A stretch of 64,000 nt of DNA from Bradyrhizobium sp. CIAT3101 (GCF_029714945.1 NZ_CP121634.1:6655001-6719000); one strand, 5' to 3'. Shown: positions 52,447 through 61,651, counted from the first letter of the stretch. Translations and numbers: made by a program. The notes: a model not told the origin generated them from the sequence alone.

Positions 52447-54177
52447 TTAGAGTGACGTCGTGGCTGCGCTTGGCGTCACCACCATCTCCGCCCTCTCCGC
52501 CAGATGCCGCCCCGCGATGTAGCCGAACGTCAGCGCCGGCCCCAGCGTGATTCCCGGGCCCGGATAATTGCCGTTCATGATCGAGCCCATGTCGTTGCCG
52601 CAGGCGTAAAGGCCAGCGATCGGCGTACCGTCCTCGCGCAACACCCGCGCCTGGGCGTCCACCTTCATACCGATGGCAGTACCGAGATCGGCCGGGTAGA
52701 TGCGCATCGCGAAGAACGGCGCGCGGACAATCGGCGCGACGCAAGGGTTGGGCTTGTGGTCGTTATCGCCGAGGTGCCGCTGATAGATGGTGCTGCCACG
52801 CCCGAATTCGGGATCGCGGCCCTCCTTCGCATCGGAATTGTAGCTCGCAACCGTCGCGCCGAGCACAGACGACTTGATGCCGATCGTCGCCGCGAGCTGC
52901 GCGATATCGGGCGCCTCGATCAACTCGCCGCTCGCCACGTAGCGCCGCACGCTGCGCACAAAGGGCTTGATGCGACCAAGGCCATAGCTCCACAGGAACT
53001 GACAGTCGCAAATCAGATAGAACGGCCGATCCGGCTCGCCCTGGCCATCGCGCAGCATGGCAAGCACGAACTCGTGGTAGGACAGCGCCTCATTGACGAA
53101 ACGCCGGCCCGCAGCATTCACGGCGATCACACCCGGCTTGGCACGGTCGGTCACCGTATGCGGAAACACGCCGCGGCTGCCGTCGGCGCGCCGGAATAGC
53201 GAGGCCGGCACCCAATAGGCCGGGCTCGTTGCGTCCGTGTTGAGCGCGGCGCCGCTAGCGATCGCAAGGCGAAGCCCATCGCCCGTGCCTGCCGTGTTGG
53301 TGGCCGAGACGAAGCCGGCCGCCACGGGGAAAAGACGTTTGCGCAAAATCGCATCGTGCGAGAAGCCGCCGGTCGCGAGCACAACGCCGCGGCGCGCAGC
53401 AATCGAACGGTCGCGTGAGCCATGGCGGATGACCACGCCGCCGACGCGATCGCCCTGCATCGACAAATCCTCGACATCCGTGCTGAAGAGGATGTCGACC
53501 TGCCGCGCCAGGAGCGAGGCATAAAGCCGCGCAGCAAGCGCATTGCCGAGATGCAATGTCGTGCCGCGGGGCCAGCGCAGCCGCTGCAGCGCGTACTCCG
53601 AAACCAGCCGCGCCGCACGCAAGGTCGAACGCAGCGATTTTCCGATCCGGCGCAGATGCGGGATGTCCAGGCGGTTCACCATCATTCCGCCGAACAGCGT
53701 GAATTCCGGCAGCGGGGCGCGCAGCCGCGCGAACTGCGCACCCAGCCGGGTGCCATCGAACGCAACCGGCTCCAGCACGCGCCCGCCCGGCGTCGCACCG
53801 AGCCGCTCCGGATAATAATCCGGATAGGCTTTCACCGGCTGCAGACGCACGTCCGTGTTGGCTTCGAGATAGGCCACCGCCTCGGGCCCCCGCGCGAGGA
53901 AAGCTGCGCGCAGGCCCGCATTCGCGGGCTCAGGCACGGTGCTCGACAGATACTGGACGGCATCCGTAATGCTATCGGACAGCCCCGCGTCCTTCATCTT
54001 TGGATTGGCCGGGATCCAGACCATGCCGCCGGACCACGCGGTCGTGCCGCCGACAAAGGCGGTCTTCTCGATCACCAGCACGCGCAGACCTTCGGCGGCA
54101 GCAACCGCCGCAGCCGTCATGCCGCCGGCACCAGCGCCGATGACAACGACGTCGTAGGTCTCATGCGCCGGCATCAT
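52447..54177 (-). CDS. KstD-like FAD-dependent oxidoreductase
   Basis: 576 residues of the fumarate-reductase/3-ketosteroid-dehydrogenase flavoprotein superfamily. FAD binding is shown by VVVIGAGAGGMTAAAVAAAEG at the N-terminus, FVGGTTAWSGGMVWIP near residue 45, GVVLATGGFSHD near 285, and LYACGNDMGSIMNGNYPGPGITLGPALTFG near the C-terminus. That last segment matches ketosteroid dehydrogenase-type proteins (GxxSxxxYPGxG). Delta-1 dehydrogenation of a steroid-like ketone is the best family guess, but many members have other or unknown substrates, and no steroid genes flank it. Two adjacent ATGs (54177, 54174) can start it. No signal peptide. Confidence 0.85.
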   Translation of the reverse strand: MMPAHETYDVVVIGAGAGGMTAAAVAAAEGLRVLVIEKTAFVGGTTAWSGGMVWIPANPKMKDAGLSDSITDAVQYLSSTVPEPANAGLRAAFLARGPEAVAYLEANTDVRLQPVKAYPDYYPERLGATPGGRVLEPVAFDGTRLGAQFARLRAPLPEFTLFGGMMVNRLDIPHLRRIGKSLRSTLRAARLVSEYALQRLRWPRGTTLHLGNALAARLYASLLARQVDILFSTDVEDLSMQGDRVGGVVIRHGSRDRSIAARRGVVLATGGFSHDAILRKRLFPVAAGFVSATNTAGTGDGLRLAIASGAALNTDATSPAYWVPASLFRRADGSRGVFPHTVTDRAKPGVIAVNAAGRRFVNEALSYHEFVLAMLRDGQGEPDRPFYLICDCQFLWSYGLGRIKPFVRSVRRYVASGELIEAPDIAQLAATIGIKSSVLGATVASYNSDAKEGRDPEFGRGSTIYQRHLGDNDHKPNPCVAPIVRAPFFAMRIYPADLGTAIGMKVDAQARVLREDGTPIAGLYACGNDMGSIMNGNYPGPGITLGPALTFGYIAGRHLAERAEMVVTPSAATTSL

Positions 54178-54235
54178 GCCGCAAAGGTCCGAAAGCGAGG
54201 CATGACACCGTCATACCCCGCCCGCGGGCTCGCAG

Positions 54236-55255
54236 CTAGCGCTGCGGCTTCCGCTCGGTCGGATCGATATCGAACGCCCTCATTTGGCCACGCCGCAGCA
54301 CGTCCATGGCGAGCCGCCGGCCGATCCGGTCGCGGTCGAGCACGCGGATCAGATCGTCGACGCCGTTGATGTCGACGCCATCGAGCCTGATCACGACGTC
54401 GCCGGGGAGCAGTCCCGCCTTCGCCGCTGGGCCGTCCTGCTCGATCTGCATCAACAGTGCGCCCATCTTGTTCTCGACGCCGGCCAGCACCGCATGCCGT
54501 CGCGGCACCGGCGCGGTCTGTCCGGCGACGCCGATAAAGGCGCGGCGGACATAGCCGTGGCGGATGATCTCCGACAGCACAAATTGCGCAGTATTGCTGG
54601 CGACCGCGAAGCAGATGCCTTGCGCGCCATTGATGATGGCGGTGTTGATTCCGATCACCTCCGCATTCGACGACACCAGCGGTCCGCCGGAATTGCCGGG
54701 ATTGAGCGCGGCATCGGTCTGGATCACATCCTCGATGGTACGCCCGCTCACCGAACGGATCGAGCGTCCGAGCGCCGAGACGACGCCGGCGGTGACAGTC
54801 GATTCAAAACCGAGCGGATTGCCGATCGCGATCACCAGCTGGCCGCGACGCAACGTCTTCGAATTGCCAAGCGCGGCATAGGGCAAGTCACGCACGCCGT
54901 TGGCGCGCAGCAGTGCCAGATCCGTATCAGGATCGACGCCGAGCACCCGGGCATCGCCGACATGGCCCTCGACATCGCGCAGCCGGATCTCCTTGGAAGA
55001 GCCGACCACATGGCTATTCGTGAGCACGAGCCCATCCGGCGAGATCACGATGCCGGAGCCGAGCCCGCCGCGCTCGCGACCGCTCGGCGTTTTTGGCCCC
55101 GTCTCGACCCGCACGACCGCAGGACCGACGCGGTCGGTCACATCGATCACGGCATTGGAATAGGCGTCCAGCAGCGCCCGGTCATCGACCGGAGCGGCCG
55201 CCGTCGTTTGCGATGACGCAGCGTCATCGACGATATCTGAGGTAAAATCCAGCAT
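54236..55255 (-). CDS. S1C (HtrA-like) serine protease with PDZ domain
   Basis: 339 residues. The chymotrypsin-like domain has the triad His in LTNSHVV, Asp in DPDTDLALL and Ser in LNPGNSGGPL. A single PDZ domain follows (about 245-330; GPAAKAGLLPGDVVIRLDG). Unlike periplasmic DegP/DegS proteins it has neither a signal peptide nor a membrane anchor: the N-terminus is acidic and polar, so it should stay in the cytoplasm. It is 58 bases from the flavoprotein gene's start and could be co-transcribed with it. Single-PDZ cytoplasmic forms are known in rhizobia but poorly studied. Confidence 0.9.
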   Translation of the reverse strand: MLDFTSDIVDDAASSQTTAAAPVDDRALLDAYSNAVIDVTDRVGPAVVRVETGPKTPSGRERGGLGSGIVISPDGLVLTNSHVVGSSKEIRLRDVEGHVGDARVLGVDPDTDLALLRANGVRDLPYAALGNSKTLRRGQLVIAIGNPLGFESTVTAGVVSALGRSIRSVSGRTIEDVIQTDAALNPGNSGGPLVSSNAEVIGINTAIINGAQGICFAVASNTAQFVLSEIIRHGYVRRAFIGVAGQTAPVPRRHAVLAGVENKMGALLMQIEQDGPAAKAGLLPGDVVIRLDGVDINGVDDLIRVLDRDRIGRRLAMDVLRRGQMRAFDIDPTERKPQR

Positions 55256-55360
55256 GGCAAAAGTCCTTGAGGCTCACACAGATGGTGGCCTGTTCCGTGC
55301 CGCGCAAGTGACCCGCCCGGGGCGCAAGGCTGGACTGCCAGTGCTTGACTACCCAGGTGG

Positions 55361-55810
55361 CTAGGGCGCCCGCCGCAGCGTGCCGGCCCTCGCCTTGACC
55401 GGATCGAGCAGCGACCAGTCGCCATCCGGCAGCACATAGCCTTTGGGGAATGGCGCGCGCAGCTCGAGCCCGAGCGAACGCAACACGCGGTCATCGCGAT
55501 AGTAGCATTGCAGGACCACGCGAACGAGCGTCGCTGCAGCCGCGCCACCGTCTTTGCGAAACTCCTGCGCCACCGCATCGCGCTTCGCGGCATCGAGCTC
55601 TGCGAGCTGACCTCCTGCCAGCCGTGCCAGATGGTCCAGCGCCGCTATCACCAATCTGGTGTCGCGGCCGAGCGTTGCCAGGATGTCGGCCTGGATCGCG
55701 CCGTCGTCGGCGCCCGGCACCTTGTACTCGTCGCTTGCGGGCACGATCATGCCGGCGATGGCGCGGAGGTCGTCGCGCTGGGCGCGCGTGAGTTGAGTGT
55801 CTGCGGACAT
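55361..55810 (-). CDS. Small partner of the GMC oxidoreductase (gluconate-dehydrogenase subunit 3-like)
   Basis: 149 residues from ATG 55810. The helical pattern LRAIAGMIVPASDEYKVPGADD and YYRDDRVLRSLGLELRAPFPKGY resembles the small subunit family found beside membrane GMC oxidoreductases (gluconate 2-dehydrogenase subunit 3). Unlike those, no Tat signal is visible. It starts seven bases after the stop of the GMC gene, with GAGG in the gap, so the two are coupled. It may act as a chaperone or assembly partner for the large flavoprotein. No cytochrome c subunit follows, in contrast to three-subunit dehydrogenases. Confidence 0.75.
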   Translation of the reverse strand: MSADTQLTRAQRDDLRAIAGMIVPASDEYKVPGADDGAIQADILATLGRDTRLVIAALDHLARLAGGQLAELDAAKRDAVAQEFRKDGGAAAATLVRVVLQCYYRDDRVLRSLGLELRAPFPKGYVLPDGDWSLLDPVKARAGTLRRAP

Positions 55811-55817
55811 GACGGCC

Positions 55818-57419
55818 TCAGTCGAACAAGTTTGCAAGGCGCTGCTTCATCTGATCGGCGATGTAGAGCGCGAGGGCCTGGATGGTGGAGGTCGGATTCA
55901 CGCCGCCCGAGGTGACGAAGATGCTGCCGTCGACGATGAAGAGGTTCTTCACGTCGTGGGTGCGGCCCCATTCGTTGACGACGGAGCGCTTGGGATCCGT
56001 GCCCATCCGCGCGGTGCCAAGCAGATGCCAGCCGCCCCACGGGATCGGCGAATTGACGCAGATGTCGGTCGCCCCCGCCATTTCCAGGATCTCCCGGCCG
56101 CGGGCGAGCGCATGATCCATCATCTTCTGGCTGTTCTCAGAGATCGTGTAGTTGATCTTCGGCGCGGGTATGCCGTGGCTGTCCTTCAGCACGGGATCGA
56201 GCGTAACCTGGTTGTGCTCCTCCGGCAGGTCCTCGCAGATCGCGGAGAAACCGAGCCGATGGCCGTTGAGCTTGCGGAAGACGCGGTGATGATCCGCGCC
56301 CCAGGGCAGAATGCCCTTTTGCTCACTGACGACGGCCTCGAACACCGGCCCTGCCCCGCGCACGAACTGGACGCCATAGCCGCGGACAAAGCCGCGAGAG
56401 AGATCCGTGTCGTACCATTCCTTGCTCCACAGGCAGGTCGGTGGCGCGCGGTTCGAATCGGTCGGCTCCTTCACGTAGCCGTAGATCTGCGCATAGGGGT
56501 GGAACATCAAATTCTTGCCGACGAGACCTGACGAATTGGCAAGCCCGTTCGGGAAGCGATCGGATTTCGAGTTCAGCAGCAGCCGCGGCGTGCCGACGCC
56601 GTTGCAGGCGATGATGACGACATGCGCCGGCTGGAACTGCTCGACACCGTCCTTGTCGTAATAGACCACGCCCGAGGCCATGCCGTTCTCGTCGGTCGTG
56701 ATCTCGCGCACCCGGCAATGGGTGCGCAGCTCGACACCGGCGCGGACCGCCTGCGGCCAATAGGTGATGTCGGTCGAGGATTTTGCGCCTTGCGCGCAGG
56801 CCGGCGTGCAATGGCCGAGATTGATGCAGCGGGCGCGGCCCTCATAATCGGTGGTCGCGACCGTCGTATCCGATGGCCACCAGTGCCAGCCGAGCTTGTT
56901 CATGGCCTTGCCGATGATCGCGCCGGACAATCCGAGCGGCTGCTGCGGCATCGGCGGATGCGTCAGCGGCGACAGCGGATCGCCCGATAGACCGGACGTG
57001 CCCATGATCCGGTCGTTCTCTTCGAAGAACGGGGTCAGCGCGTCGTAGTCGATCGGCCAGTCGTCGGCGACGCCGTCCAGCGTCTTCACCTTGAAATCGG
57101 AGGGATGCAGCCGCGGCCAGTGCGCGGTGTACATCACGGTCGAGCCGCCGACCGCATTGTAGTTGACGACCTTGATCGGCGAATTGTCGTCGTTGATCGG
57201 GTAGTCCTCGGGCCGGCCGCGGACATTGGGGCTCGACGACCACTCGCCGTAGAACTTGGCCTCCCAGTCGCGGCCCGTGCTGGGATATTCCGCCGGGTTC
57301 ATCCAGCCGCCCTGCTCGAGGCAGAGAATGTGCATCTTGGTCTCGGCCAGCGACCACGCCACCGCGGCGCCCGAAGCGCCGGCGCCGATGATCAGGACGT
57401 CCACGGGGTCTTTCGTCAA
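55818..57419 (-). CDS. GMC-family oxidoreductase
   Basis: 533 residues from TTG 57419. This start is favoured because GGAGGAAG lies just upstream and the protein then begins MTKDPVDVLIIGAGASG, directly at the FAD-binding strand. Longer in-frame starts (ATG 57464, TTG 57485) lack such a site. The GMC features are present: the FAD loop GAGASGAAVAWSL, NAVGGSTVMY near residue 90, and a C-terminal active-site region with WGGWHLLGTARMG and GGVNPTSTIQALAL. It oxidises an alcohol or sugar, passing electrons to an unknown acceptor. No signal peptide of its own. It forms a two-gene operon with the small partner. Substrate unknown. Confidence 0.88.
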   Translation of the reverse strand: MTKDPVDVLIIGAGASGAAVAWSLAETKMHILCLEQGGWMNPAEYPSTGRDWEAKFYGEWSSSPNVRGRPEDYPINDDNSPIKVVNYNAVGGSTVMYTAHWPRLHPSDFKVKTLDGVADDWPIDYDALTPFFEENDRIMGTSGLSGDPLSPLTHPPMPQQPLGLSGAIIGKAMNKLGWHWWPSDTTVATTDYEGRARCINLGHCTPACAQGAKSSTDITYWPQAVRAGVELRTHCRVREITTDENGMASGVVYYDKDGVEQFQPAHVVIIACNGVGTPRLLLNSKSDRFPNGLANSSGLVGKNLMFHPYAQIYGYVKEPTDSNRAPPTCLWSKEWYDTDLSRGFVRGYGVQFVRGAGPVFEAVVSEQKGILPWGADHHRVFRKLNGHRLGFSAICEDLPEEHNQVTLDPVLKDSHGIPAPKINYTISENSQKMMDHALARGREILEMAGATDICVNSPIPWGGWHLLGTARMGTDPKRSVVNEWGRTHDVKNLFIVDGSIFVTSGGVNPTSTIQALALYIADQMKQRLANLFD

Positions 57420-57616
57420 AATGTCTTCCTCCAGCCCTCGCCGCTTCCCGGGCGATTCGGCCATCACGGCTCGCAAGGCCGACAAACGATAGGGGCAGAC
57501 CGGCCGGCGAGTAAAGGCTGGCGGGCGAATGTCGCACTTCGCACAGCGCAGACCATTGGTATCGTCCTATCCGGATGCTAGGAACGAGGGGCACGCGCAA
57601 TCGATAGCGAGAAATT

Positions 57617-58405
57617 ATGTCCGTCGAGAATTCATTTGCCGCCACCCGCGCCTTCGCGCTTGTCTTGTTTCTCGCTCTGTCCGGATTTCTGGGGACCTCC
57701 AGCCCCGCCAGCGCGCTGACCGCGGCCGCGACGGTCCGGGACGCCAATTCGATCCAGCTCGGCGACGTCACCTACCGGCTCGACGGCGTCGACGCGCCCG
57801 AGCTGGACCAGGTCTGCATCGACGACCACGCCGATCCCTGGACCTGTGGCATCGAGGCTCGCGACCAGCTCACCAAGCTGATCGGCGGAAAGTCCGTGCG
57901 TTGCGACGATGTCGGTCCCGAGAAGAATTTTGGCAAGCGCCACCGGGCGATCTGCACGGTCGAGGGCGACAAGGTCTCGTTGAACGAGCAACTGGTCAAA
58001 CTGGGCTTTGCCATCGCGCGCGAGCCCCTCAAGGCCAACGTCAAACCGGCGGCGGCCGAAGCCAAGACGGCCTCGGCCGGGATCTGGAAGGGCTGCTTTG
58101 TTGCACCGCAAGAATTCCGCACCGGGAAGAAGGACGGTGCCCTGCTCGGCGCCGCCTGCCGCGCCGACCGTGACAAGGAGATTCGCGCGGTGCTGTTTCC
58201 GGATGAGCTGACGGCGCCGCCGAGCTGCGCCATCAAGGGCAAGCTTGCGGTGCGCGCGCGCGTCACCGGCAATATCGGCATCTACCATCTGCGGGGCTGC
58301 CCGAGCTACGCCGCGACCACCAGGCCGGACCGCTGGTTCTGCTCGGAGGACGACGCGCAGGCCTCGGGCTTCCGCAAGGCCTATAACTGCCGCCGGCCAA
58401 AGTGA
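57617..58405 (+). CDS. Secreted thermonuclease-like protein with C-terminal Cys-rich domain
   Basis: 262 residues. A signal peptide (to about ASA-LT, residue 34) leads an SNase-like OB-fold domain with [19 protein letters not shown] and HRAICTVEG, followed by GFAIARE. The nuclease domain has the Asp of the calcium site region, but several of the staphylococcal catalytic arginines cannot be confirmed by eye. Residues ~215-262 form a second small domain, [18 protein letters not shown] and [17 protein letters not shown]. It resembles the short domain often appended to bacterial nucleases and peptidoglycan-active proteins. Periplasmic or secreted nuclease activity is likely but not certain. The next feature downstream is a small RNA. 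Confidence 0.82.
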   Translation: MSVENSFAATRAFALVLFLALSGFLGTSSPASALTAAATVRDANSIQLGDVTYRLDGVDAPELDQVCIDDHADPWTCGIEARDQLTKLIGGKSVRCDDVGPEKNFGKRHRAICTVEGDKVSLNEQLVKLGFAIAREPLKANVKPAAAEAKTASAGIWKGCFVAPQEFRTGKKDGALLGAACRADRDKEIRAVLFPDELTAPPSCAIKGKLAVRARVTGNIGIYHLRGCPSYAATTRPDRWFCSEDDAQASGFRKAYNCRRPK

Positions 58406-58495
58406 ACTTTTGGTTCACGCAGCCGTGAGTGGTAGTCCGAGACAGTATTGATCCGGGATTGAACTCAAAGGGGAGTTGCTACACCTATATGTGTA

Positions 58496-58615
58496 CGCAA
58501 GCGCTTTGCGCGAGCGTTTCCTTGGCGGCAATCCGGCTTCGGTCCGATTGCTTTGCTCGGGCGTTTCCTCCCTAGACTTGGGCCGCTTGTCACAAACAAG
58601 CGGCTCTTCTTTTTT
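58496..58615 (+). ncRNA. suhB/MmgR-like small RNA
   Basis: About 120 bases with no coding frame fold into a clear RNA pattern. A small hairpin CGCAA/TTGCG comes first. A long stem follows, with outer arms CGAGC/GCTCG, inner arms GCAATCCGG/CCGATTGC and tip CTTCGG. Then an unpaired stretch GTTTCCTCCCTAG precedes the terminator hairpin. A second motif, GTTTCCTTGG, sits in the internal loop of the long stem. Two anti-Shine-Dalgarno-like CUUCC/CUCC motifs in these places match what I recall of the alphaproteobacterial suhB (alpha-r8, MmgR) family, which tunes storage-polymer and carbon metabolism. An extended -10 candidate, CTATAT, lies at 58485-58490. The 5' end is approximate. Confidence 0.65.
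58582..58615 (+). terminator. Rho-independent terminator
   Basis: A perfect 9-base-pair stem (GCCGCTTGT with ACAAGCGGC, five-base loop) is followed by TCTTCTTTTTT on the plus strand. It ends the small RNA and any read-through from the nuclease gene. It faces the leftward cyo operon, whose last stop codon lies 9 bases to the right. Confidence 0.9.
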
Positions 58616-58623
58616 GCGCGGCG

Positions 58624-59013
58624 CTAGCTGTGCATCCGGATGAACTGATCCATCGGCGGCATGTTCTGGTTGAGATGGGACATGATCCAGACGGTTCCGC
58701 CCACCACCAGGAAGACGACCAGCAATCCGAAGGCCAGCGCCAGCACGTTGTTGGTGTTATCCGGGCCCGTGGTGATGTGCAGGAAAAACACGAGGTGCAC
58801 GCCCATCTGCGCGATCGCGAGCACGATCAGCGCAACCGGGATCGACGGCTGCCAGACCAGATCGGTGCCGGCGATGAAGAACGAGGTCGCCGTGAGCAGC
58901 AACGCGAGGACGAGACCGACGACATAGCCGATGATGCGCTCGCCGACGCTGTGTTGTTCTTCATCGCCGGGGGCGATGTCGTGCTCGGCATGCATGTGCG
59001 CCTGATCGCTCAT
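58624..59013 (-). CDS. cyoD: Cytochrome o ubiquinol oxidase subunit IV
   Basis: 129 residues with three membrane helices, the layout of CyoD. GERIIGYVVGLVLALLLTA starts the first helix and LAIAQMGVHLVFFLH sits in the second/third. The His-rich, acidic N-terminal tail is about 20 residues long. The ATG at 59013 overlaps the cyoC stop. A frame extension upstream is the shadow of cyoC. CyoD helps fold and stabilise subunit I. It is the last gene of cyoABCD; no haem-O synthase gene (cyoE) follows within the window. Confidence 0.92.
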   Translation of the reverse strand: MSDQAHMHAEHDIAPGDEEQHSVGERIIGYVVGLVLALLLTATSFFIAGTDLVWQPSIPVALIVLAIAQMGVHLVFFLHITTGPDNTNNVLALAFGLLVVFLVVGGTVWIMSHLNQNMPPMDQFIRMHS

Positions 59014-59651
59014 ACGCCACTCCCAAGCAAATAGACGACGGAAAAGACGCCGACCCAGATGATGTCGAGCGCATGCCAGAATAGCGCAAAGCACATCATG
59101 CGGCGCAGGACGTCGGCGCGAAAGCCCTTGGCGAAGACCTGGGCCATCATGGTGAGCAGCCACAGCACGCCGGCCGACACATGCAGGCCGTGACACCCGA
59201 CCAGCGAGAAGAACGCAGTCAGGAAGGCGCTGCGTGACGGGCCATAGCCGCGGGCGACGAGGTCCGCGAATTCCTTGAACTCAATGGCCAGAAAGATCAG
59301 CCCGAGCACACAGGTCACGGCCATGCCGAGATAGAACCAGAACCGGTTGCGAACGTCGGCCGCGATACTGGCCATGCCGCAGGTAAAGCTCGACAGCAGC
59401 AGACAGACCGTCTCGATCGCAACGTTGCGCTGCTCAAAGATCTCCGAGCCCTTGGGGCCGTCGGCGGTCTGGCTGACCAGCACCGCATAAGCCGCAAAGA
59501 AGCAGGAGAACATCACGATGTCGGAGAGCAGAAACACCCAGAATCCGTAAGCGGTGACGATCCGCTTCGACGCGGGCCCGGGATGCTCGACAACGACGCC
59601 GATGTGGTGGGGATCCGCGTGCGCGTGGCCGACGGTTGCGGTCATCGCCAT
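59010..59651 (-). CDS. cyoC: Cytochrome o ubiquinol oxidase subunit III
   Basis: 213 residues with five membrane helices. YGFWVFLLSDIVMFSCFFAAYAV and LVGCHGLHVSAGVLWLL are the conserved helices of the haem-copper oxidase subunit III family, and ALFWHALDIIWVGVFSVVYL ends the protein. The start overlaps cyoB's stop by one base and its stop overlaps the cyoD start, so translation is coupled. Typical length for CyoC. Confidence 0.94.
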   Translation of the reverse strand: MAMTATVGHAHADPHHIGVVVEHPGPASKRIVTAYGFWVFLLSDIVMFSCFFAAYAVLVSQTADGPKGSEIFEQRNVAIETVCLLLSSFTCGMASIAADVRNRFWFYLGMAVTCVLGLIFLAIEFKEFADLVARGYGPSRSAFLTAFFSLVGCHGLHVSAGVLWLLTMMAQVFAKGFRADVLRRMMCFALFWHALDIIWVGVFSVVYLLGSGV

Positions 59652-61651
59652 CAGATCGCTCCCGCCATGCTGACGAGACTGCGCCGTTCCTCAAGATTGA
59701 TGCGGTCGATCGCGGCGACCTCCGCGGCCGGAATGACGTATTCGTCGTGGTCACGCCAGGCGAACACGACGAAGGTCGCGAACGCACCGATGCCGCCCAA
59801 AATCACCATCCACCAGATGTGCCAGATCAGCGCGAAGCCCATGATGGTGGCGAAGAACGCACAGACGAAGCCGGTCGGCGAGTTCCTGGGCATCTCGATG
59901 TCGTGATACTCAGGCACGTCGTGTTCGAGCGATTGCTGCTGGGCCGCGATCTTCATGTCCCAATAGGCATCCTCGCCACGAACGTCCGGATGAAAGGCGA
60001 AATTGAACACCGGCGGCGGCGATGAGGTCGCCCATTCCAGCGAGCGCCCGTCCCAGGGATCGCCGGTGCGATCGCGCAAGGCCTCGCGATTCCTGATGCT
60101 GACCACGAGCTGCATGATCTGGCAGATGACGCCGATCGACAGCACGGCCATGCCGACGGCCGCGACGATCATCCAGGGCTGCCACTCCGCGACATCATAG
60201 TGCTGCATGCGCCGCGTCATGCCGAGCATGCCGGCCACATAGAGCGGCACGAAGGTGATGTAGAAGCCCGTGAAGGTGAACCAGAACGCCAGCTTGCCCC
60301 AACGCTCGTCGAGGCGAAACCCGAAGGCCTTCGGAAACCAGTATTCGAAGCCGGCGAACGCGCCGAACAGCACACCGCCGATGATGACGTTGTGGAAGTG
60401 CGCGACCAGGAACATGCTGTTGTGGAGCATGAAGTCGGCTGGCGGTACTGCGACCAGCACGCCGGTCAAGCCGCCGATGATGAAGGTGACCATGAAACCG
60501 ACCGCCCACAGCATCGGCGTCGCAAAGCGGATGCGGCCGCCATACATCGTGAACAGCCAGTTATAGATCTTCACCCCCGTCGGCACCGCGATGATCATGC
60601 TGGCGATGCCGAAGATGGCGTTGACGTCGGGGCCGGCGCCCATCGTGAAGAAATGATGCAGCCAGACCATGAAGGAAATGACGCAGATCGCCATGGTCGC
60701 GAGCACCATCGAGCGATAGCCGAACAGCGCCTTGCCGGAAAAGGTCGAGACCACTTCGGAGAAGATGCCGAAAGCCGGCAGGACGAGGATGTAGACCTCC
60801 GGATGGCCCCAGGCCCAGATCAGATTCATGAACATCATGACGTTGCCGCCGGCTTCATTGGTGAAGAAGTGGAAGCCGAGGTAACGATCAAGCAGCAGCA
60901 TCGCCAGCGTCGCGGTGAGGATCGGGAACGCCGCCACGATCAGCAGGTTCGAGGCCAGCGTGGTCCAGCAGAACATCGGCATGCGCAGATAGTTCATGCC
61001 CTTGGTGCGCAGCTTCAGCACCGTCGTCACCAGGTTGATGCCGGCGACCAGCGTGCCGACGCCGGAGATTTGCAGAGACCACGCGTAGTAGTCAACGCCG
61101 ACGCCGGGCGAATAGGACAGCTCGGACAGTGGCGGGAAGGCGAGCCAGCCGGTGCGCGCGAACTCGCCGATCACGAGCGACAGATTGACCAGCAGAGCGC
61201 CGGTTGCGGTCAGCCAGAAGCCAACCGAGTTCAGCGTCGGGAAAGCGACGTCACGCACGCCGAGCTGCAGCGGCACGACCAGGTTCATCAGCCCGATTAC
61301 AAACGGCATCGCCACGAAGAAGATCATGATGGTGCCGTGCGCCGAAAAGATCTGGTTGTAGTGCTCCGGCGGAAGGTAGCCCTGCGACTGGTAGGCGATC
61401 GCCTGCTGGATCCGCATCATGATGGCGTCGCTGCCGCCGCGCAGCAGCATCACCGAGGCCAGCAGGATGTACATGACGCCGATCCGCTTGTGGTCGACGC
61501 TGGTGATCCATTCGTGCCAGAGATAGGGCAGATAGCCCTTCACCACGACCCAGATCAGGACCGCGAGAATTCCCACCAGCACCACGCCGCCCGCGATCAG
61601 CGGAATCGGCTGATCGAACGGGATAGCCGACCAGTCGAGCTTACCGAGCAT
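59651..61651 (-). CDS. cyoB: Cytochrome o ubiquinol oxidase subunit I
   Basis: 666 residues from ATG 61651, which follows GTGGAGG at the right distance; a longer in-frame start adds ten residues. It is the catalytic subunit, with haem b, haem o3 and CuB. FSAHGTIMIFFVAMP holds the first haem His, WAWGHPEVYILVLP the CuB His-Tyr pair, LHHFFTMG the two further CuB His, and VAHFHNVIIGG the haem His pair. The loop YSPGVGVDYY fits the quinol-oxidase type. It pumps protons while reducing oxygen with ubiquinol. It overlaps cyoA by 11 bases. Confidence 0.96.
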   Translation of the reverse strand: MLGKLDWSAIPFDQPIPLIAGGVVLVGILAVLIWVVVKGYLPYLWHEWITSVDHKRIGVMYILLASVMLLRGGSDAIMMRIQQAIAYQSQGYLPPEHYNQIFSAHGTIMIFFVAMPFVIGLMNLVVPLQLGVRDVAFPTLNSVGFWLTATGALLVNLSLVIGEFARTGWLAFPPLSELSYSPGVGVDYYAWSLQISGVGTLVAGINLVTTVLKLRTKGMNYLRMPMFCWTTLASNLLIVAAFPILTATLAMLLLDRYLGFHFFTNEAGGNVMMFMNLIWAWGHPEVYILVLPAFGIFSEVVSTFSGKALFGYRSMVLATMAICVISFMVWLHHFFTMGAGPDVNAIFGIASMIIAVPTGVKIYNWLFTMYGGRIRFATPMLWAVGFMVTFIIGGLTGVLVAVPPADFMLHNSMFLVAHFHNVIIGGVLFGAFAGFEYWFPKAFGFRLDERWGKLAFWFTFTGFYITFVPLYVAGMLGMTRRMQHYDVAEWQPWMIVAAVGMAVLSIGVICQIMQLVVSIRNREALRDRTGDPWDGRSLEWATSSPPPVFNFAFHPDVRGEDAYWDMKIAAQQQSLEHDVPEYHDIEMPRNSPTGFVCAFFATIMGFALIWHIWWMVILGGIGAFATFVVFAWRDHDEYVIPAAEVAAIDRINLEERRSLVSMAGAI

